Positions 15,973 through 24,996 of a DNA stretch of 46,946 bases are shown piece after piece. Made by a program: the position numbers and the translations under genes. Numbering within the stretch: position 1 is the first letter of the stretch; every line of letters starts with the position of its first letter. The DNA comes from Paenibacillus alkalitolerans (lineage in GTDB: Bacteria; Bacillota; Bacilli; Paenibacillales; YIM-B00363): positions 1 to 46,946 of the forward strand of contig NZ_JAEMXM010000035.1 of assembly GCF_016482785.1 (NCBI RefSeq). Direction: 5' to 3'. Below the pieces are notes generated by a model. That model was given only the letters and a program-made list of their open reading frames with translations. It did not search any database and was not told where the DNA came from.

Positions 15973-18231
15973 GTGATCTGCGTCAAATCCTTTGAAGTTC
16001 AATTGCTTCAGCAAATTTCGTCTCATATGAACGAAGGAACGGTTGGTCTTATTTGCTTGGACATCACGAAACTGGCGCAGCTTGAAGTAAAATACGGGCG
16101 AACGTTTTGCGAGCGAATGGCGCTTGCGGCGCGAACGTTTTTGGAAGAGCTGCGCCCCCTCCTGCCCAACGTCTTCTCCGTCAAGTCGGTTGGCGACGTT
16201 TTTTTTGTTTACGCCGCTTTTGAAGGCAGCGAGTTGAATCGAGCTCTCCGGCAGTTGGAAGAGACGAGCCAAGAATTGAAACTATTTTTGGAATCGAGGC
16301 TCCGGCCGCAGTTTCCCGCGGAACCCCAGATTACCGTAAGTACCGGATCGGCGCTGCTTTTCCACTCTTCCGAACGAGAGCTCGAGTCCATACTGTATTC
16401 GGCGGTAAAGGAAGCGATCCGTCAAGCCAGAAGCCCTTCGCACAGCCTGGAAGAAGCCGCGCTCGTTGACGAGTTTGACACGATTCTGGCGCAGCGTAAT
16501 GTCAGCCCCGTGTATCAACCGATACTTTCTTTGTCGGACGGCAAGCTGTTCGGATACGAAGCGTTTACGCGCGGTCCCGTGCAATCCTACTTCAGATCCC
16601 CTGTTCAGCTCTTTACGTTTGCCGAACGCGAAGGCAAGCTGGGCATCCTCGATAACATGACACGCGAAGAAGCGGTATCCGGCTGTTCGGGCATGGGGAA
16701 CCATCAAAGACTGTTTCTCAACGTTCCCGCACGCATGTTTCACGACCCTCGGTTCACGCCCGGCCGGACGCTTGAATTGCTTCAACATTACGGCTTGAAA
16801 CCGGGCAATATTGTGTTTGAAATAACGGATCGCAACACCATTGAAGATTTCCCGGCTGCGAGGCAAATCATTGATCAGTACCGCAATCAAGGCTGCCTGA
16901 TCGCCACCGATGACGCCGGCTCCGGATATTCCTCTTTGCAAGCAATTGCAGAAATCCAGCCTGATTTTATCAAACTAGACCGCTCTCATATCGTTAACAT
17001 TCATAAAGACAAAGTGAAAGAATACGTATTGGAGACGTTCATCACATTCGCCAAGCGCCTTAACATTAAACTCATAGCCGAAGGAATCGAACAGACGGAC
17101 GACCTTGCCAAGCTGATAAAGATGGGCGTTCATTACGGCCAAGGTTACCTGCTCGGTTACCCGGCCGCGGAATTGGCGGAAGCGGATCCGAGCGTGCGGG
17201 AATCGATCGCGCGGCTGAACGAGAGAACCGTGTACAGCGGCAACGCATTGATGATCGGAGATATTGTTTCGCCGATAAAAACATTCGGCTCCGGCACTTA
17301 TACTTCAGAGGTCGTAAAGTATTTCCGCGAGCACGGGGACGAAACGGGAGCCGTCATATTGCAAGAGGACAAGCCGGTCGGTCTCATGTCCCGCGACAAC
17401 TTGTTCCGGAAGCTTGCCGTTCAATACGGGATTTCTTTGTATTGGAATAAGGAAATTTCTCATTTAATGGACGAGAATCCGCTTATCGTCGATTTCAATA
17501 CGCCGCTCGAGAACGTGTCCCAGCTTGCCATGACCCGCGAATCGGGCAAGCTGTACGACTTGGTCGTCGTGACCAAGGGTGATAAGCTGGCTGGCGCGGT
17601 CACCGTTCGGGCGATACTTGAGAACATAACGAATATCCGGATGGAGCATGCGCGGGTCGCGAATCCGTTGACTGGGCTTCCCGGAAACGTTCAAATCCAG
17701 CGCGAGTTGAACCGGCGCCTTCTGAGCGGCGAACCGTTCTCGGTCATCTATATCGATCTTGATTATTTCAAGTGGTTTAACGATTACTTCGGCTTCCAGC
17801 GCGGGGATGAAGTGATCCAATTCACCGCCGAGGTCGTTCAGCATTCGACGGAAGTATGCGGTAATTCTCACGATTTTGTCGGTCATATCGGCGGGGACGA
17901 TTTTATTGTCATTACAGCCGCCGAACAGCCGGACACGATTTGTTCCGAAATCATCAGACGTTTCGTGACGGGAATTCCCTCCTATTATGAAGGCCAACTG
18001 ACCGTCGACTTTGTGCAAGACCGCAACGGAAATAAGGTGGAATCGGACGGCATTGCGGTTTCATTGTCGCTTGTCAACGTTACCGAAACACAATCCGTTA
18101 CCGTCGATATGATCTCACGAGCCGCTGCCGTTTGCAAGAAGAAAGCGAAGTCGCGCAAAGGCAACGTTTGGGTGTCCCAGAACATTTTTCCCGCCTCGTC
18201 CGTCACCGGAGCAAACGCGGCAAAGCGGTGA
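15973..18231 (+). CDS. EAL-CBS-GGDEF cyclic di-GMP protein downstream of phoU
   Basis: Cytoplasmic protein of 752 residues. An N-terminal stretch (1-140) looks like a degenerate nucleotidyl cyclase fold. An EAL phosphodiesterase domain follows (about 170-420) whose signature reads EAF near 194. It keeps the other expected catalytic groups: Asn in LNVPA, Glu in EITDR, the DDAGSGYSS loop near 313, Lys in IKLD, AEGIEQ and QGYLLG. A CBS pair spans about 425-545. The C-terminal GGDEF domain has GGDDF at about 640, an allowed variant. It has no membrane segment. The GTG has GAGAGAGG upstream and lies 26 bases after phoU with no terminator, so it is probably read from the pst promoter. Net activity (synthesis or breakdown) is not decidable. 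Confidence 0.85.
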   Translation: MICVKSFEVQLLQQISSHMNEGTVGLICLDITKLAQLEVKYGRTFCERMALAARTFLEELRPLLPNVFSVKSVGDVFFVYAAFEGSELNRALRQLEETSQELKLFLESRLRPQFPAEPQITVSTGSALLFHSSERELESILYSAVKEAIRQARSPSHSLEEAALVDEFDTILAQRNVSPVYQPILSLSDGKLFGYEAFTRGPVQSYFRSPVQLFTFAEREGKLGILDNMTREEAVSGCSGMGNHQRLFLNVPARMFHDPRFTPGRTLELLQHYGLKPGNIVFEITDRNTIEDFPAARQIIDQYRNQGCLIATDDAGSGYSSLQAIAEIQPDFIKLDRSHIVNIHKDKVKEYVLETFITFAKRLNIKLIAEGIEQTDDLAKLIKMGVHYGQGYLLGYPAAELAEADPSVRESIARLNERTVYSGNALMIGDIVSPIKTFGSGTYTSEVVKYFREHGDETGAVILQEDKPVGLMSRDNLFRKLAVQYGISLYWNKEISHLMDENPLIVDFNTPLENVSQLAMTRESGKLYDLVVVTKGDKLAGAVTVRAILENITNIRMEHARVANPLTGLPGNVQIQRELNRRLLSGEPFSVIYIDLDYFKWFNDYFGFQRGDEVIQFTAEVVQHSTEVCGNSHDFVGHIGGDDFIVITAAEQPDTICSEIIRRFVTGIPSYYEGQLTVDFVQDRNGNKVESDGIAVSLSLVNVTETQSVTVDMISRAAAVCKKKAKSRKGNVWVSQNIFPASSVTGANAAKR

Positions 18232-19018
18232 GCGATCCGATTCGGGCGACGGGCTTCCCGTTAAGCAGCCGGCGCGTCGTCTGCCGTTTGCTGCGAGAGC
18301 GGACCCATACCGCGCGCCAGCCCGCGCGAACCGCGCCGGCGACGTCGCGGTTCCATGAATCCCCGACCATAACGCACCGGGCGGGAGAGACGCGCAGCGC
18401 ATCCGTAACGGCGCGAAACCGGGCGATGCTCGGTTTCTTGCTGCCGGAGGACGGAGGCGTGAACAGCTGGGATTCGGGCACGTAATCCCGCAAGCCTAAT
18501 CGGTCCCATAACTGAAGAGCCGTCTTCCGGTTCGTGTCGCTGATGATGACGAGCCGGTATCGCTCGGAGAGCAGGGCCAACGCCTCCTTCGCGCCATCGG
18601 CCAGCTTTGCGCGTTCCGGCTGAATTTGCCGGATTCTGCTCAGGATCGCGGCCGCATTCTCATCGTTGGACGGGAAAGGCAAATCCTTCAACGCCGCCTT
18701 GATCCACTCCCTCCGGTGCGGCTCAACTCCGGCTCCGGCTGCTTTTCCCGTTCCCCTCCCTGTTCTTGTATCACTGCCTGTTTTTGTCCCCTTCCTTTCC
18801 CTTGCCGCCGTCCTCCATTTTTTAGACTGTTCATAATAAGCTTGCAGCGTACTTCCGACCACATCGCCATCCTCCCCGCCGCTCCAACGGCCGACCCAGT
18901 CTTGCACCGTCTCCTTATAGCTCGCGTCAAAAGCTTCTTTCCATTTCACTAACGTTCCGTTCAGATCGAACGCAACGAGCGATATTCGGTCGGGCGAAAA
19001 CAAGCGCGATTGTTTCAT
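18203..19018 (-). CDS. HAD-like hydrolase with altered motif I (DLNGT)
   Basis: Haloacid dehalogenase superfamily protein of 271 residues. Motif I reads FDLNGTLV, so the second Asp of DxDGT, the usual acid/base of HAD phosphatases, is Asn. Motif II is VIISDT, motif III has Lys in SGSKKPS, and motif IV is MVGDSWNRD. A low-complexity basic insert (about residues 75-105) sits in the cap region. Phosphatase activity may be weak or replaced by another chemistry. ATG at 19018 has AGGAGGGA upstream. Its 3' end overlaps that of the convergent EAL gene by 29 bases, and it is divergent from polA. Confidence 0.8.
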   Translation of the reverse strand: MKQSRLFSPDRISLVAFDLNGTLVKWKEAFDASYKETVQDWVGRWSGGEDGDVVGSTLQAYYEQSKKWRTAARERKGTKTGSDTRTGRGTGKAAGAGVEPHRREWIKAALKDLPFPSNDENAAAILSRIRQIQPERAKLADGAKEALALLSERYRLVIISDTNRKTALQLWDRLGLRDYVPESQLFTPPSSGSKKPSIARFRAVTDALRVSPARCVMVGDSWNRDVAGAVRAGWRAVWVRSRSKRQTTRRLLNGKPVARIGSLTALPRLLR

Positions 19019-19115
19019 TAGGTTGATCCCTCCTCCTAACAAATTATGCACAACAAAGAGCGCTATGCTATGATGGGGAAAGCGAAGATATAAGGATTAT
19101 TAAGAGGTGTGAGCC

Positions 19116-21764
19116 GTGGCCAAATGCATTATTATCGACGGAAACAGCATTATTAACCGGGCGTTTTACGCATTGCCTCCGTTAACGAACGGAGCAGGTC
19201 AGCACACGAATGCAGTATACGGATTTACGACCATGCTGCTTCGATTGATTGAAGAAGAGAAGCCGACACATATGCTGGTGGCGTTCGATGCGGGGAAAGC
19301 GACGTTCCGGCATGCGGAGTACGGCGAATACAAAGGCGGACGCGCGAAGATGCCGCCGGAGCTTGCCGAGCAATTTCCGCTGCTGAAGGAATTGCTGCAC
19401 GCTATGGGCATCCGTCAGTTCGAGCTTGAAGGATACGAGGCGGACGATATAATCGGCACGTTGACGAAGCGGGCCGATGAGCAAGACGTGGAGACGCTCG
19501 TCGTTTCCGGCGACAAAGATATGCTTCAGCTGGCGTCGGAGCGCGTGACGATCGCCCTCACGCGCAAGGGCATCTCCGAAACGGAAAAATACGACCCCGC
19601 GGCGATTCAAGAGAAATACAACCTTTCCCCGTCGCAAATTATCGATTTGAAAGGACTCATGGGCGATTCTTCCGACAATATTCCCGGCATTCCCGGCGTA
19701 GGCGAAAAGACCGCGTTAAAGCTTCTTCACGAGTATGGAACGGTGGAGAACGTTATCGAGCATGCGGACGATATGAAAGGCAAAATCAAAGATTTGGTTC
19801 GCGAACATGCGGACAGCGCCCGGATGAGCAAAGATATCGCGACGATCTTCCGGGATGTGAGCTTCGATGCCGGTTGGGACGATCTCGTGTTCGACGGGTA
19901 CGACAAATCGGCAACGAAATCGATGTTTCAAAGGCTGGAATTCAGGTCGCTGCTTGAACGGCTCGATTGGGGCGAAACGCCGGACGCGCACGAGGAACGG
20001 CAAAAGATCGAGGTAGTCACGGTTACGGAGCACGATAAAGAACTGTTGGCAGACGCGGTTTCGCAGATCAAAGCGCTGTATGTCGAAGCGATCGGCGACA
20101 ATCCGCACGAAGCGGAAGTTGCGGGATTAGCCGTCTACACGGGTGAGGAACGTTCGTATTTCGTTCCCTTCTCGGTACTGACGTCGGATGCCGCAGAGCC
20201 GCTGCGAAGCTGGCTTGCGGACGAAAGCGCGGAGAAAGCGCTGTACGACGGGCATAAAGCCAAGCTGGCTCTCGGCTGGAACGGCATCGCGGTAAATGGA
20301 ATCGCATTCGATGTCATTCTTGCCGCTTATTTGCTCGACCCGACCTCGTCAAGCGACGAATTGAACGACTTGGCGTCGCGTTACGGCGCCTCACCGCTGC
20401 CTTCCGATCAAGACGTGTACGGCAAAGGCGCGAAATTCCGTCTGCCGGAACAACCGCAGCTGGCTGAGTTTGTCGCGCGTAAAGCGCTTGCCGTTCACCA
20501 GCTTGCCGACAAGCTCCGCGAGGAACTGCGGAAGAACGACATGGAGCCTCTTTACTACGAGCTGGAGCTTCCATTATCCATGGTGCTGGCCTCGATGGAA
20601 CGGCGCGGCGTGAAGGTGGACGTCGATGAGCTGAGAGCATACGGCAAAGAGCTGAGCGCTCAATTGGACAAGCTGATGAGCACCATCTATCAGCATGCCG
20701 GTACCGAGTTCAATTTGAACTCACCGAAGCAGTTGGGCGAAATTCTTTTCGAAAAGCTGGGACTGCCTACTGTAAAGAAGACAAAAACCGGATATTCGAC
20801 GGATGCGGAAGTGCTCGAGAGATTGGCGCCGTACCACGAAATCGTGAACGTCATTTTGCATTACCGGACGCTTTCGAAGCTTCAGTCGACCTATGTGGAG
20901 GGTTTGCAGAAGGAAGTTCGGAAAGAGACCGGCAAGATCCATACGTATTACCACCAGACGATTGCGGCGACAGGACGCCTCAGCAGCCAATATCCGAACC
21001 TGCAAAACATTCCGATCCGGACGGAAGAGGGCCGCAAGCTTCGCAAGTTGTTCGTTCCCGCGCAGCCGGATTGGCGTATTCTCGCAGCCGACTATTCGCA
21101 GATCGAGCTTCGGGTGCTGGCGCATATTTCCGGGGACGAGAGAATGAAAGAAGCGTTCCTTAACGATATGGACATTCACACCAAGACGGCGATGGACGTA
21201 TTCGGCGTGAACGCCGATCAAGTGGATGCGAACATGAGGCGCCAAGCAAAGGCCGTAAACTTCGGAATCGTATACGGAATAAGCGATTACGGCCTGTCCC
21301 AAAACTTGCACATTACGCGCAAAGAGGCCGCGGAATTTATCGAGCAATATTTCTTCGTGTTCCAAGGCGTGCGCAAGTATATGGATGAGATCGTGAAGAA
21401 GGCCCGGACGGACGGGTATGTCACGACCTTGTTGAACCGCCGCAGATATTTGCCGGAAATTCATGCGTCCAACTTTAATTTGCGATCTTTCGCCGAGCGG
21501 ACGGCGATGAACACGCCGATTCAAGGAACGGCCGCCGACATCATCAAGTTGGCAATGGTGCGGTTGGACGGACGGATGCGCAAAGAAGGGGTGGAAAGCC
21601 GGATGCTGCTGCAGGTTCATGACGAACTTGTGTTTGAAGTGCCGGAATCCGAGCTTGAACGGATGTCCGCGCTAGTCAAGGAAGAGATGGAAAGCGCGCT
21701 GGCATTGGACGTTCCTCTGAAGGTCGATGTCAGTTACGGAAACAATTGGTACGAGGCAAAATGA
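19116..21764 (+). CDS. polA: DNA polymerase I
   Basis: Repair and Okazaki-fragment polymerase, 882 residues. The 5'-3' exonuclease domain (1-290) shows IIDGNSIINRAFYA, GYEADDIIGT and GDSSDNIPGIPGVGEKTA. The middle 3'-5' exonuclease domain (about 300-470) has lost the DTET metal ligands, so proofreading is absent, as is usual in Bacillales. The polymerase domain has motif A DYSQIELRVLAH, motif B RRQAKAVNFGIVYG and motif C VHDELVFE. The GTG start has AAGAGGTG seven bases before it. It heads a repair and cofactor gene group with mutM, ytaF and coaE. Confidence 0.97.
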   Translation: MAKCIIIDGNSIINRAFYALPPLTNGAGQHTNAVYGFTTMLLRLIEEEKPTHMLVAFDAGKATFRHAEYGEYKGGRAKMPPELAEQFPLLKELLHAMGIRQFELEGYEADDIIGTLTKRADEQDVETLVVSGDKDMLQLASERVTIALTRKGISETEKYDPAAIQEKYNLSPSQIIDLKGLMGDSSDNIPGIPGVGEKTALKLLHEYGTVENVIEHADDMKGKIKDLVREHADSARMSKDIATIFRDVSFDAGWDDLVFDGYDKSATKSMFQRLEFRSLLERLDWGETPDAHEERQKIEVVTVTEHDKELLADAVSQIKALYVEAIGDNPHEAEVAGLAVYTGEERSYFVPFSVLTSDAAEPLRSWLADESAEKALYDGHKAKLALGWNGIAVNGIAFDVILAAYLLDPTSSSDELNDLASRYGASPLPSDQDVYGKGAKFRLPEQPQLAEFVARKALAVHQLADKLREELRKNDMEPLYYELELPLSMVLASMERRGVKVDVDELRAYGKELSAQLDKLMSTIYQHAGTEFNLNSPKQLGEILFEKLGLPTVKKTKTGYSTDAEVLERLAPYHEIVNVILHYRTLSKLQSTYVEGLQKEVRKETGKIHTYYHQTIAATGRLSSQYPNLQNIPIRTEEGRKLRKLFVPAQPDWRILAADYSQIELRVLAHISGDERMKEAFLNDMDIHTKTAMDVFGVNADQVDANMRRQAKAVNFGIVYGISDYGLSQNLHITRKEAAEFIEQYFFVFQGVRKYMDEIVKKARTDGYVTTLLNRRRYLPEIHASNFNLRSFAERTAMNTPIQGTAADIIKLAMVRLDGRMRKEGVESRMLLQVHDELVFEVPESELERMSALVKEEMESALALDVPLKVDVSYGNNWYEAK

Positions 21765-21812
21765 CGCTTCAACGCATCATGTGCGCCACAATCATAGGTT
21801 GAGGTGAAGATT

Positions 21813-22646
21813 ATGCCGGAATTGCCGGAGGTAGAGACGGTGCGGCGAACGCTGCAGCGATTGGTTCCGGGCAAGACGATTCGCCGCGTCGACGTGTTTC
21901 TTCCGCGGATCGTAAGAAGGCCAGCCGAGCCCGAGAGCTTTGCCCGCGCACTCGAGGGGCGTACTTTTACCGGTGTCGAACGCCGCGGGAAATTTTTGCG
22001 GTTCGAGCTCGACGGTCTCGTGCTTGTGTCTCATTTGCGGATGGAAGGCCGTTACGGATTGTTTCCTGAGGACGAGCCGCTTGAGAAACATACTCATGTC
22101 GTGTTTGCTTTCACCGACGGAACGCAATTGCGCTATCGGGACGTCCGCCAATTCGGCACGATGGATTTGTTTTCGCCAGGCGAAGAATTTATTGAAGGTC
22201 CGCTTCATAAATTAGGATTGGAACCGTTGTCGGACGAGTTCACCTTCGAGGCGTTCCGGAACAAGCTTGCGGGCAGCGAAACGAAGATCAAGCCGCTGCT
22301 GTTGAATCAAGAGCGCATCGTGGGCATAGGAAACATCTATGCGGACGAAGCGCTGTTTCGTGCCGGCATTCATCCGGAGCGTTCGGCGAATGCGCTGAAG
22401 CTGCCGGAACTGAAGCGGCTGTACGAAGCCGTCAAGTCCACGCTTACCGAAGCCGTCGAAGCGGGCGGATCCTCCGTCAAGTCTTATGTGAACGGCCAAG
22501 GCGAGCAGGGATCGTTCCAATACAGCTTGAAAGTATACGGCCGGAAAGCGGAACCGTGCTCGGTTTGCGGGACCGGTATCGAGAAGACGGTGGTCGGCGG
22601 ACGAGGCACCCACTACTGTCCGCGCTGCCAACCCCGGAAAAAGTAG
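21813..22646 (+). CDS. mutM: Formamidopyrimidine-DNA glycosylase
   Basis: Bifunctional base-excision enzyme that removes 8-oxoguanine and formamidopyrimidines and cleaves the AP site. The 277-residue protein begins MPELPEVETVRR; after Met removal Pro is the Schiff-base nucleophile and Glu the catalytic acid. The helix-two-turn-helix region ends in the NQERIVGIGNIYADEALF segment. A C-terminal zinc finger has CSVC and CPRC. The start at 21813 is fixed by this invariant N-terminus. It lies about 50 bases after polA and is probably cotranscribed. Confidence 0.97.
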   Translation: MPELPEVETVRRTLQRLVPGKTIRRVDVFLPRIVRRPAEPESFARALEGRTFTGVERRGKFLRFELDGLVLVSHLRMEGRYGLFPEDEPLEKHTHVVFAFTDGTQLRYRDVRQFGTMDLFSPGEEFIEGPLHKLGLEPLSDEFTFEAFRNKLAGSETKIKPLLLNQERIVGIGNIYADEALFRAGIHPERSANALKLPELKRLYEAVKSTLTEAVEAGGSSVKSYVNGQGEQGSFQYSLKVYGRKAEPCSVCGTGIEKTVVGGRGTHYCPRCQPRKK

Positions 22647-22722
22647 CACCCATCTTGCCGCCCTCCCATATATTGTTGAGGTAAATGCAATTGGGCTTTT
22701 GCCTTGCGGGAGGGATTGCACC

Positions 22723-23388
22723 ATGGCTGGCATATTATCACTTCTTGTGTTGGCGCTGGCAGTCAGTTTAGACGGCTTCAGCGCCGGAATCAGTTACGGA
22801 ATTCGAAAGATTCGGATACCATGGACATCTATCGTTATCGTGGCGCTGTGCTCGGGAATCGTGATATACGCCTCGATGGCTGCGGGAAACGTATTCGCTT
22901 CATTGTTGTCCGAACGGACGGCTGCGGCGATCGGAGCCGGCATATTGATTGCAATCGGCGGATGGGCTATATATCAAGTAAGCTCCGCCTCATCCGCGGA
23001 AGAAGCGGATTCCGTCGAAGAAGCGCCTGCCGGCAATGGCGGAGAGCAAACGATTGTATTTTGGGAAATTCGGCGTCTGGGATTGATTATCAAGATTTGG
23101 AGAAGCCCGTCCGTTGCGGACGTCGACCGTTCGGGAGTCATTAGCGCATCGGAGGCGCTGCTGCTCGGCATCGCGCTGTCGATCGACAGCCTCGGAGCGG
23201 GCATCGGCGCCGCTCTTGTCGGATTTCCTCCTCTCCTCACAGCGGTAGCGATCGCGGTTGCGTGCGGGGCGTTTATCGCATGGGGCGCCAAGCTCGGCTA
23301 TCTTTGTTCCGGCTTCCGCTGGATCGGCAAGCTTGCGGTGCTGCCGGGGTGCATTCTTGTCGCGGTGGGACTTTTAAAATTGTTGTAA
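22723..23388 (+). CDS. ytaF: Sporulation membrane protein YtaF (MntP-like)
   Basis: Membrane protein of 221 residues with about six helices in two similar halves, each starting with an LALAVSLDGFSAG or GIALSIDSLGAG motif. The conserved Asp-rich repeats relate it to the MntP/YtaF efflux family. A soluble loop (about residues 85-125) separates the halves. YtaF is known as a sporulation-associated protein of unclear function in Bacillus. ATG at 22723 has GCGGGAGGG upstream. It lies between mutM and coaE, the order also seen in Bacillus. Confidence 0.85.
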   Translation: MAGILSLLVLALAVSLDGFSAGISYGIRKIRIPWTSIVIVALCSGIVIYASMAAGNVFASLLSERTAAAIGAGILIAIGGWAIYQVSSASSAEEADSVEEAPAGNGGEQTIVFWEIRRLGLIIKIWRSPSVADVDRSGVISASEALLLGIALSIDSLGAGIGAALVGFPPLLTAVAIAVACGAFIAWGAKLGYLCSGFRWIGKLAVLPGCILVAVGLLKLL

Positions 23389-23449
23389 AAAAAACTTCAT
23401 CGAAGCACAAGCAAGGAAGCAAGACCGCGTAAGTGGAAGTTTTTCTTGC
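23389..23449. repeat. Dispersed intergenic repeat, copy A
   Basis: About 60 bases bounded by AAAAACTTC and GAAGTTTTTCTTG, with the core AAGGAAGCAAGACCGCG. The outer sequences are inverted repeats, so the element can fold. It starts at the ytaF stop and might also help end transcription through its T-run. Confidence 0.65.
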
Positions 23450-23472
23450 AACATCAGAAGGCGTATTCGTCT

Positions 23473-23543
23473 AATAACTTGTCATTTCTGAGGTTAACAA
23501 GGATGAGCGACCGCGGTTTAGAGGAAGTTTTTCTTGGTATAGA
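23473..23543. repeat. Dispersed intergenic repeat, copy B
   Basis: Shares AACAAGGATGAGCGACCGCG and GAGGAAGTTTTTCTTGGTA with copies A and C. It lies 25 bases after copy A, upstream of coaE. Its left arm is more diverged. Confidence 0.65.
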
Positions 23544-23607
23544 ATTTACTCGTTTCGTGTTGTAGAAGAAAACTTATAAATTCTATATCGTTGAAAGGAG
23601 CTATTTC

Positions 23608-24210
23608 ATGAACGCAGGTTTGACGGGTGGAATCGCTTGCGGCAAGTCTACGGTCGCGCGGATGTTCGCGCAGCGCGGCGCGCATATTGTGGATGCTGAC
23701 GTCATCGCCCGGGAAGTCGTGCTTCCCGGACGGCCTGCGTTGACGAAGATCGTGGAAGCGTTCGGAGAATCCGTGCTGCGGCAAGACGGAACCCTCCATC
23801 GGAAACGGTTGGGGGAGATCGTATTTGCGGATACTGAAGCGCGTAAGACGCTTGAATCCATCCTGCACCCCCCGATCCGCGCGGAAATGCGCAGACAGAT
23901 GGAACACTGGAACGAAACGGACAACGGCTCGCTTGTGCTGGCGGATATTCCGCTTCTTTACGAGTCCGGCCTGGACAAGCTGTTTTCCTTCGAAGAAATT
24001 ATCGTTGTCTATGTTCCCCGCCATGTCCAAATCGAACGGCTGCGTCTTCGCGACGGTTTGTCGCATGACGAGGCGGAACGGAGATTGGCTTCGCAGATGC
24101 CGATCGAGGATAAGAAGCGGCTCGCCGACGTCGTCATCGACAACAGCGGTACGATCGAAGATACTGAGCGTCAAGTGGAGCAATATTTGTTACGGAAGGG
24201 TTTTACATGA
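23608..24210 (+). CDS. coaE: Dephospho-CoA kinase
   Basis: Last step of coenzyme A synthesis: ATP-dependent phosphorylation of the 3'-hydroxyl of dephospho-CoA. The 200-residue protein has a P-loop GGIACGKST at residues 7-15. DADVIARE is the substrate-binding DxD region, LADIPLLYE the central strand, and RLRDGLSHDEAERRLASQ the lid. ATG follows GAAAGGAG. Its stop overlaps the next gene's ATG (ATGA), indicating translational coupling to the transglycosylase. Confidence 0.95.
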   Translation: MNAGLTGGIACGKSTVARMFAQRGAHIVDADVIAREVVLPGRPALTKIVEAFGESVLRQDGTLHRKRLGEIVFADTEARKTLESILHPPIRAEMRRQMEHWNETDNGSLVLADIPLLYESGLDKLFSFEEIIVVYVPRHVQIERLRLRDGLSHDEAERRLASQMPIEDKKRLADVVIDNSGTIEDTERQVEQYLLRKGFT

Positions 24211-24803
24211 TGTGGTACCGGAAGAAAAGGCTTTACGCGGTTTTATTGCTGTTGGTTCTTTTCGTGTTGTTTTCGGACAAGGGATGGCTCGGACGGCTCA
24301 TGTATCCGATTCATTACCAGCACGTCATAACGAAGCATGCGTCGAATCACGAAGTAGATCCCTATTTATTGACCGCGATTATTCGCGTCGAAAGCAACTT
24401 TAAACCGGACAAGGAATCCCGCAAGGGTGCCGTAGGATTGATGCAGCTTATGCCGGCGACGGCGGAGTGGATCGTTCAAGAAGCGGGTTATGGGCGCAGC
24501 GCATTGGATCGCTTGCGCGAACCGGAAACGAACATACAAATCGGCGCATGGCTCGTGCATTCGCTTCATGACGAATTTATCGGGGAAAACCATGCGGACA
24601 AGGACCGCGAAATCGCATTGATTGCAGCAGCCTACAACGCCGGTTCGGGCAATGTGGCGAAATGGCTGAAGGCGAATCAATGGGACGGAAACCTGAACAG
24701 CGCGGATCAAATACCGTTCGGGGAGACGAGGCATTACATTTACCGGGTGCATTATTATTATGAGAAGTACGCGCAAATTTATCCCGAGTTGAAAAAACAA
24801 TAA
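24207..24803 (+). CDS. Membrane-anchored lytic transglycosylase (Slt70-like catalytic domain)
   Basis: Cell-wall lytic enzyme of 198 residues. A single N-terminal membrane segment (about 9-22) precedes a goose-lysozyme/Slt catalytic domain. The catalytic Glu is in IIRVESNF near residue 61, followed by KGAVGLMQLMPATAEW and IAAAYNAGSGNV, all hallmarks of the family. It cleaves the MurNAc-GlcNAc bond with 1,6-anhydro formation. It overlaps coaE by four bases; this coaE-transglycosylase pairing is familiar in Bacillales. The 3' side carries repeat copy C. Confidence 0.92.
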   Translation: MMWYRKKRLYAVLLLLVLFVLFSDKGWLGRLMYPIHYQHVITKHASNHEVDPYLLTAIIRVESNFKPDKESRKGAVGLMQLMPATAEWIVQEAGYGRSALDRLREPETNIQIGAWLVHSLHDEFIGENHADKDREIALIAAAYNAGSGNVAKWLKANQWDGNLNSADQIPFGETRHYIYRVHYYYEKYAQIYPELKKQ

Positions 24804-24816
24804 GTGACAAAGCAAT

Positions 24817-24889
24817 AAGAAAAACTTTTAACGAAGTACATTCAAGGATGAGCGACCGCGAATCAAAGAAGTTTTTCTTGGTAAAGAAA
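24817..24889. repeat. Dispersed intergenic repeat, copy C
   Basis: Begins AAAAACTTTTAACGAAG, contains CAAGGATGAGCGACCGCG exactly as in copy B, and ends GAAGTTTTTCTTGGTAAAGAA. It follows the transglycosylase stop, giving three copies in 1.5 kb, each near a gene end. Confidence 0.65.
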
Positions 24890-24940
24890 ATTGGCGTCAC
24901 CTCAGATGTTATTGGTGAGCTGAACTTTCTTTAACAATAA

Positions 24941-24984
24941 GAAGCATTGAAAGGCTGTGCGAGAGCACAACCTCCCAATGCTTC
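24941..24984 (-). terminator. Stem-loop ending the spore-protein gene
   Basis: GAAGCATTG (24941-24949) pairs with CAATGCTTC (24976-24984), with an inner GTGC-GAGA-GCAC hairpin with a GNRA loop. On the minus strand it lies just after the spore protein and is followed by TTATTGTT, a weak T-rich tail. Confidence 0.65.
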
Positions 24985-24996
24985 ATGAATCCGGGA

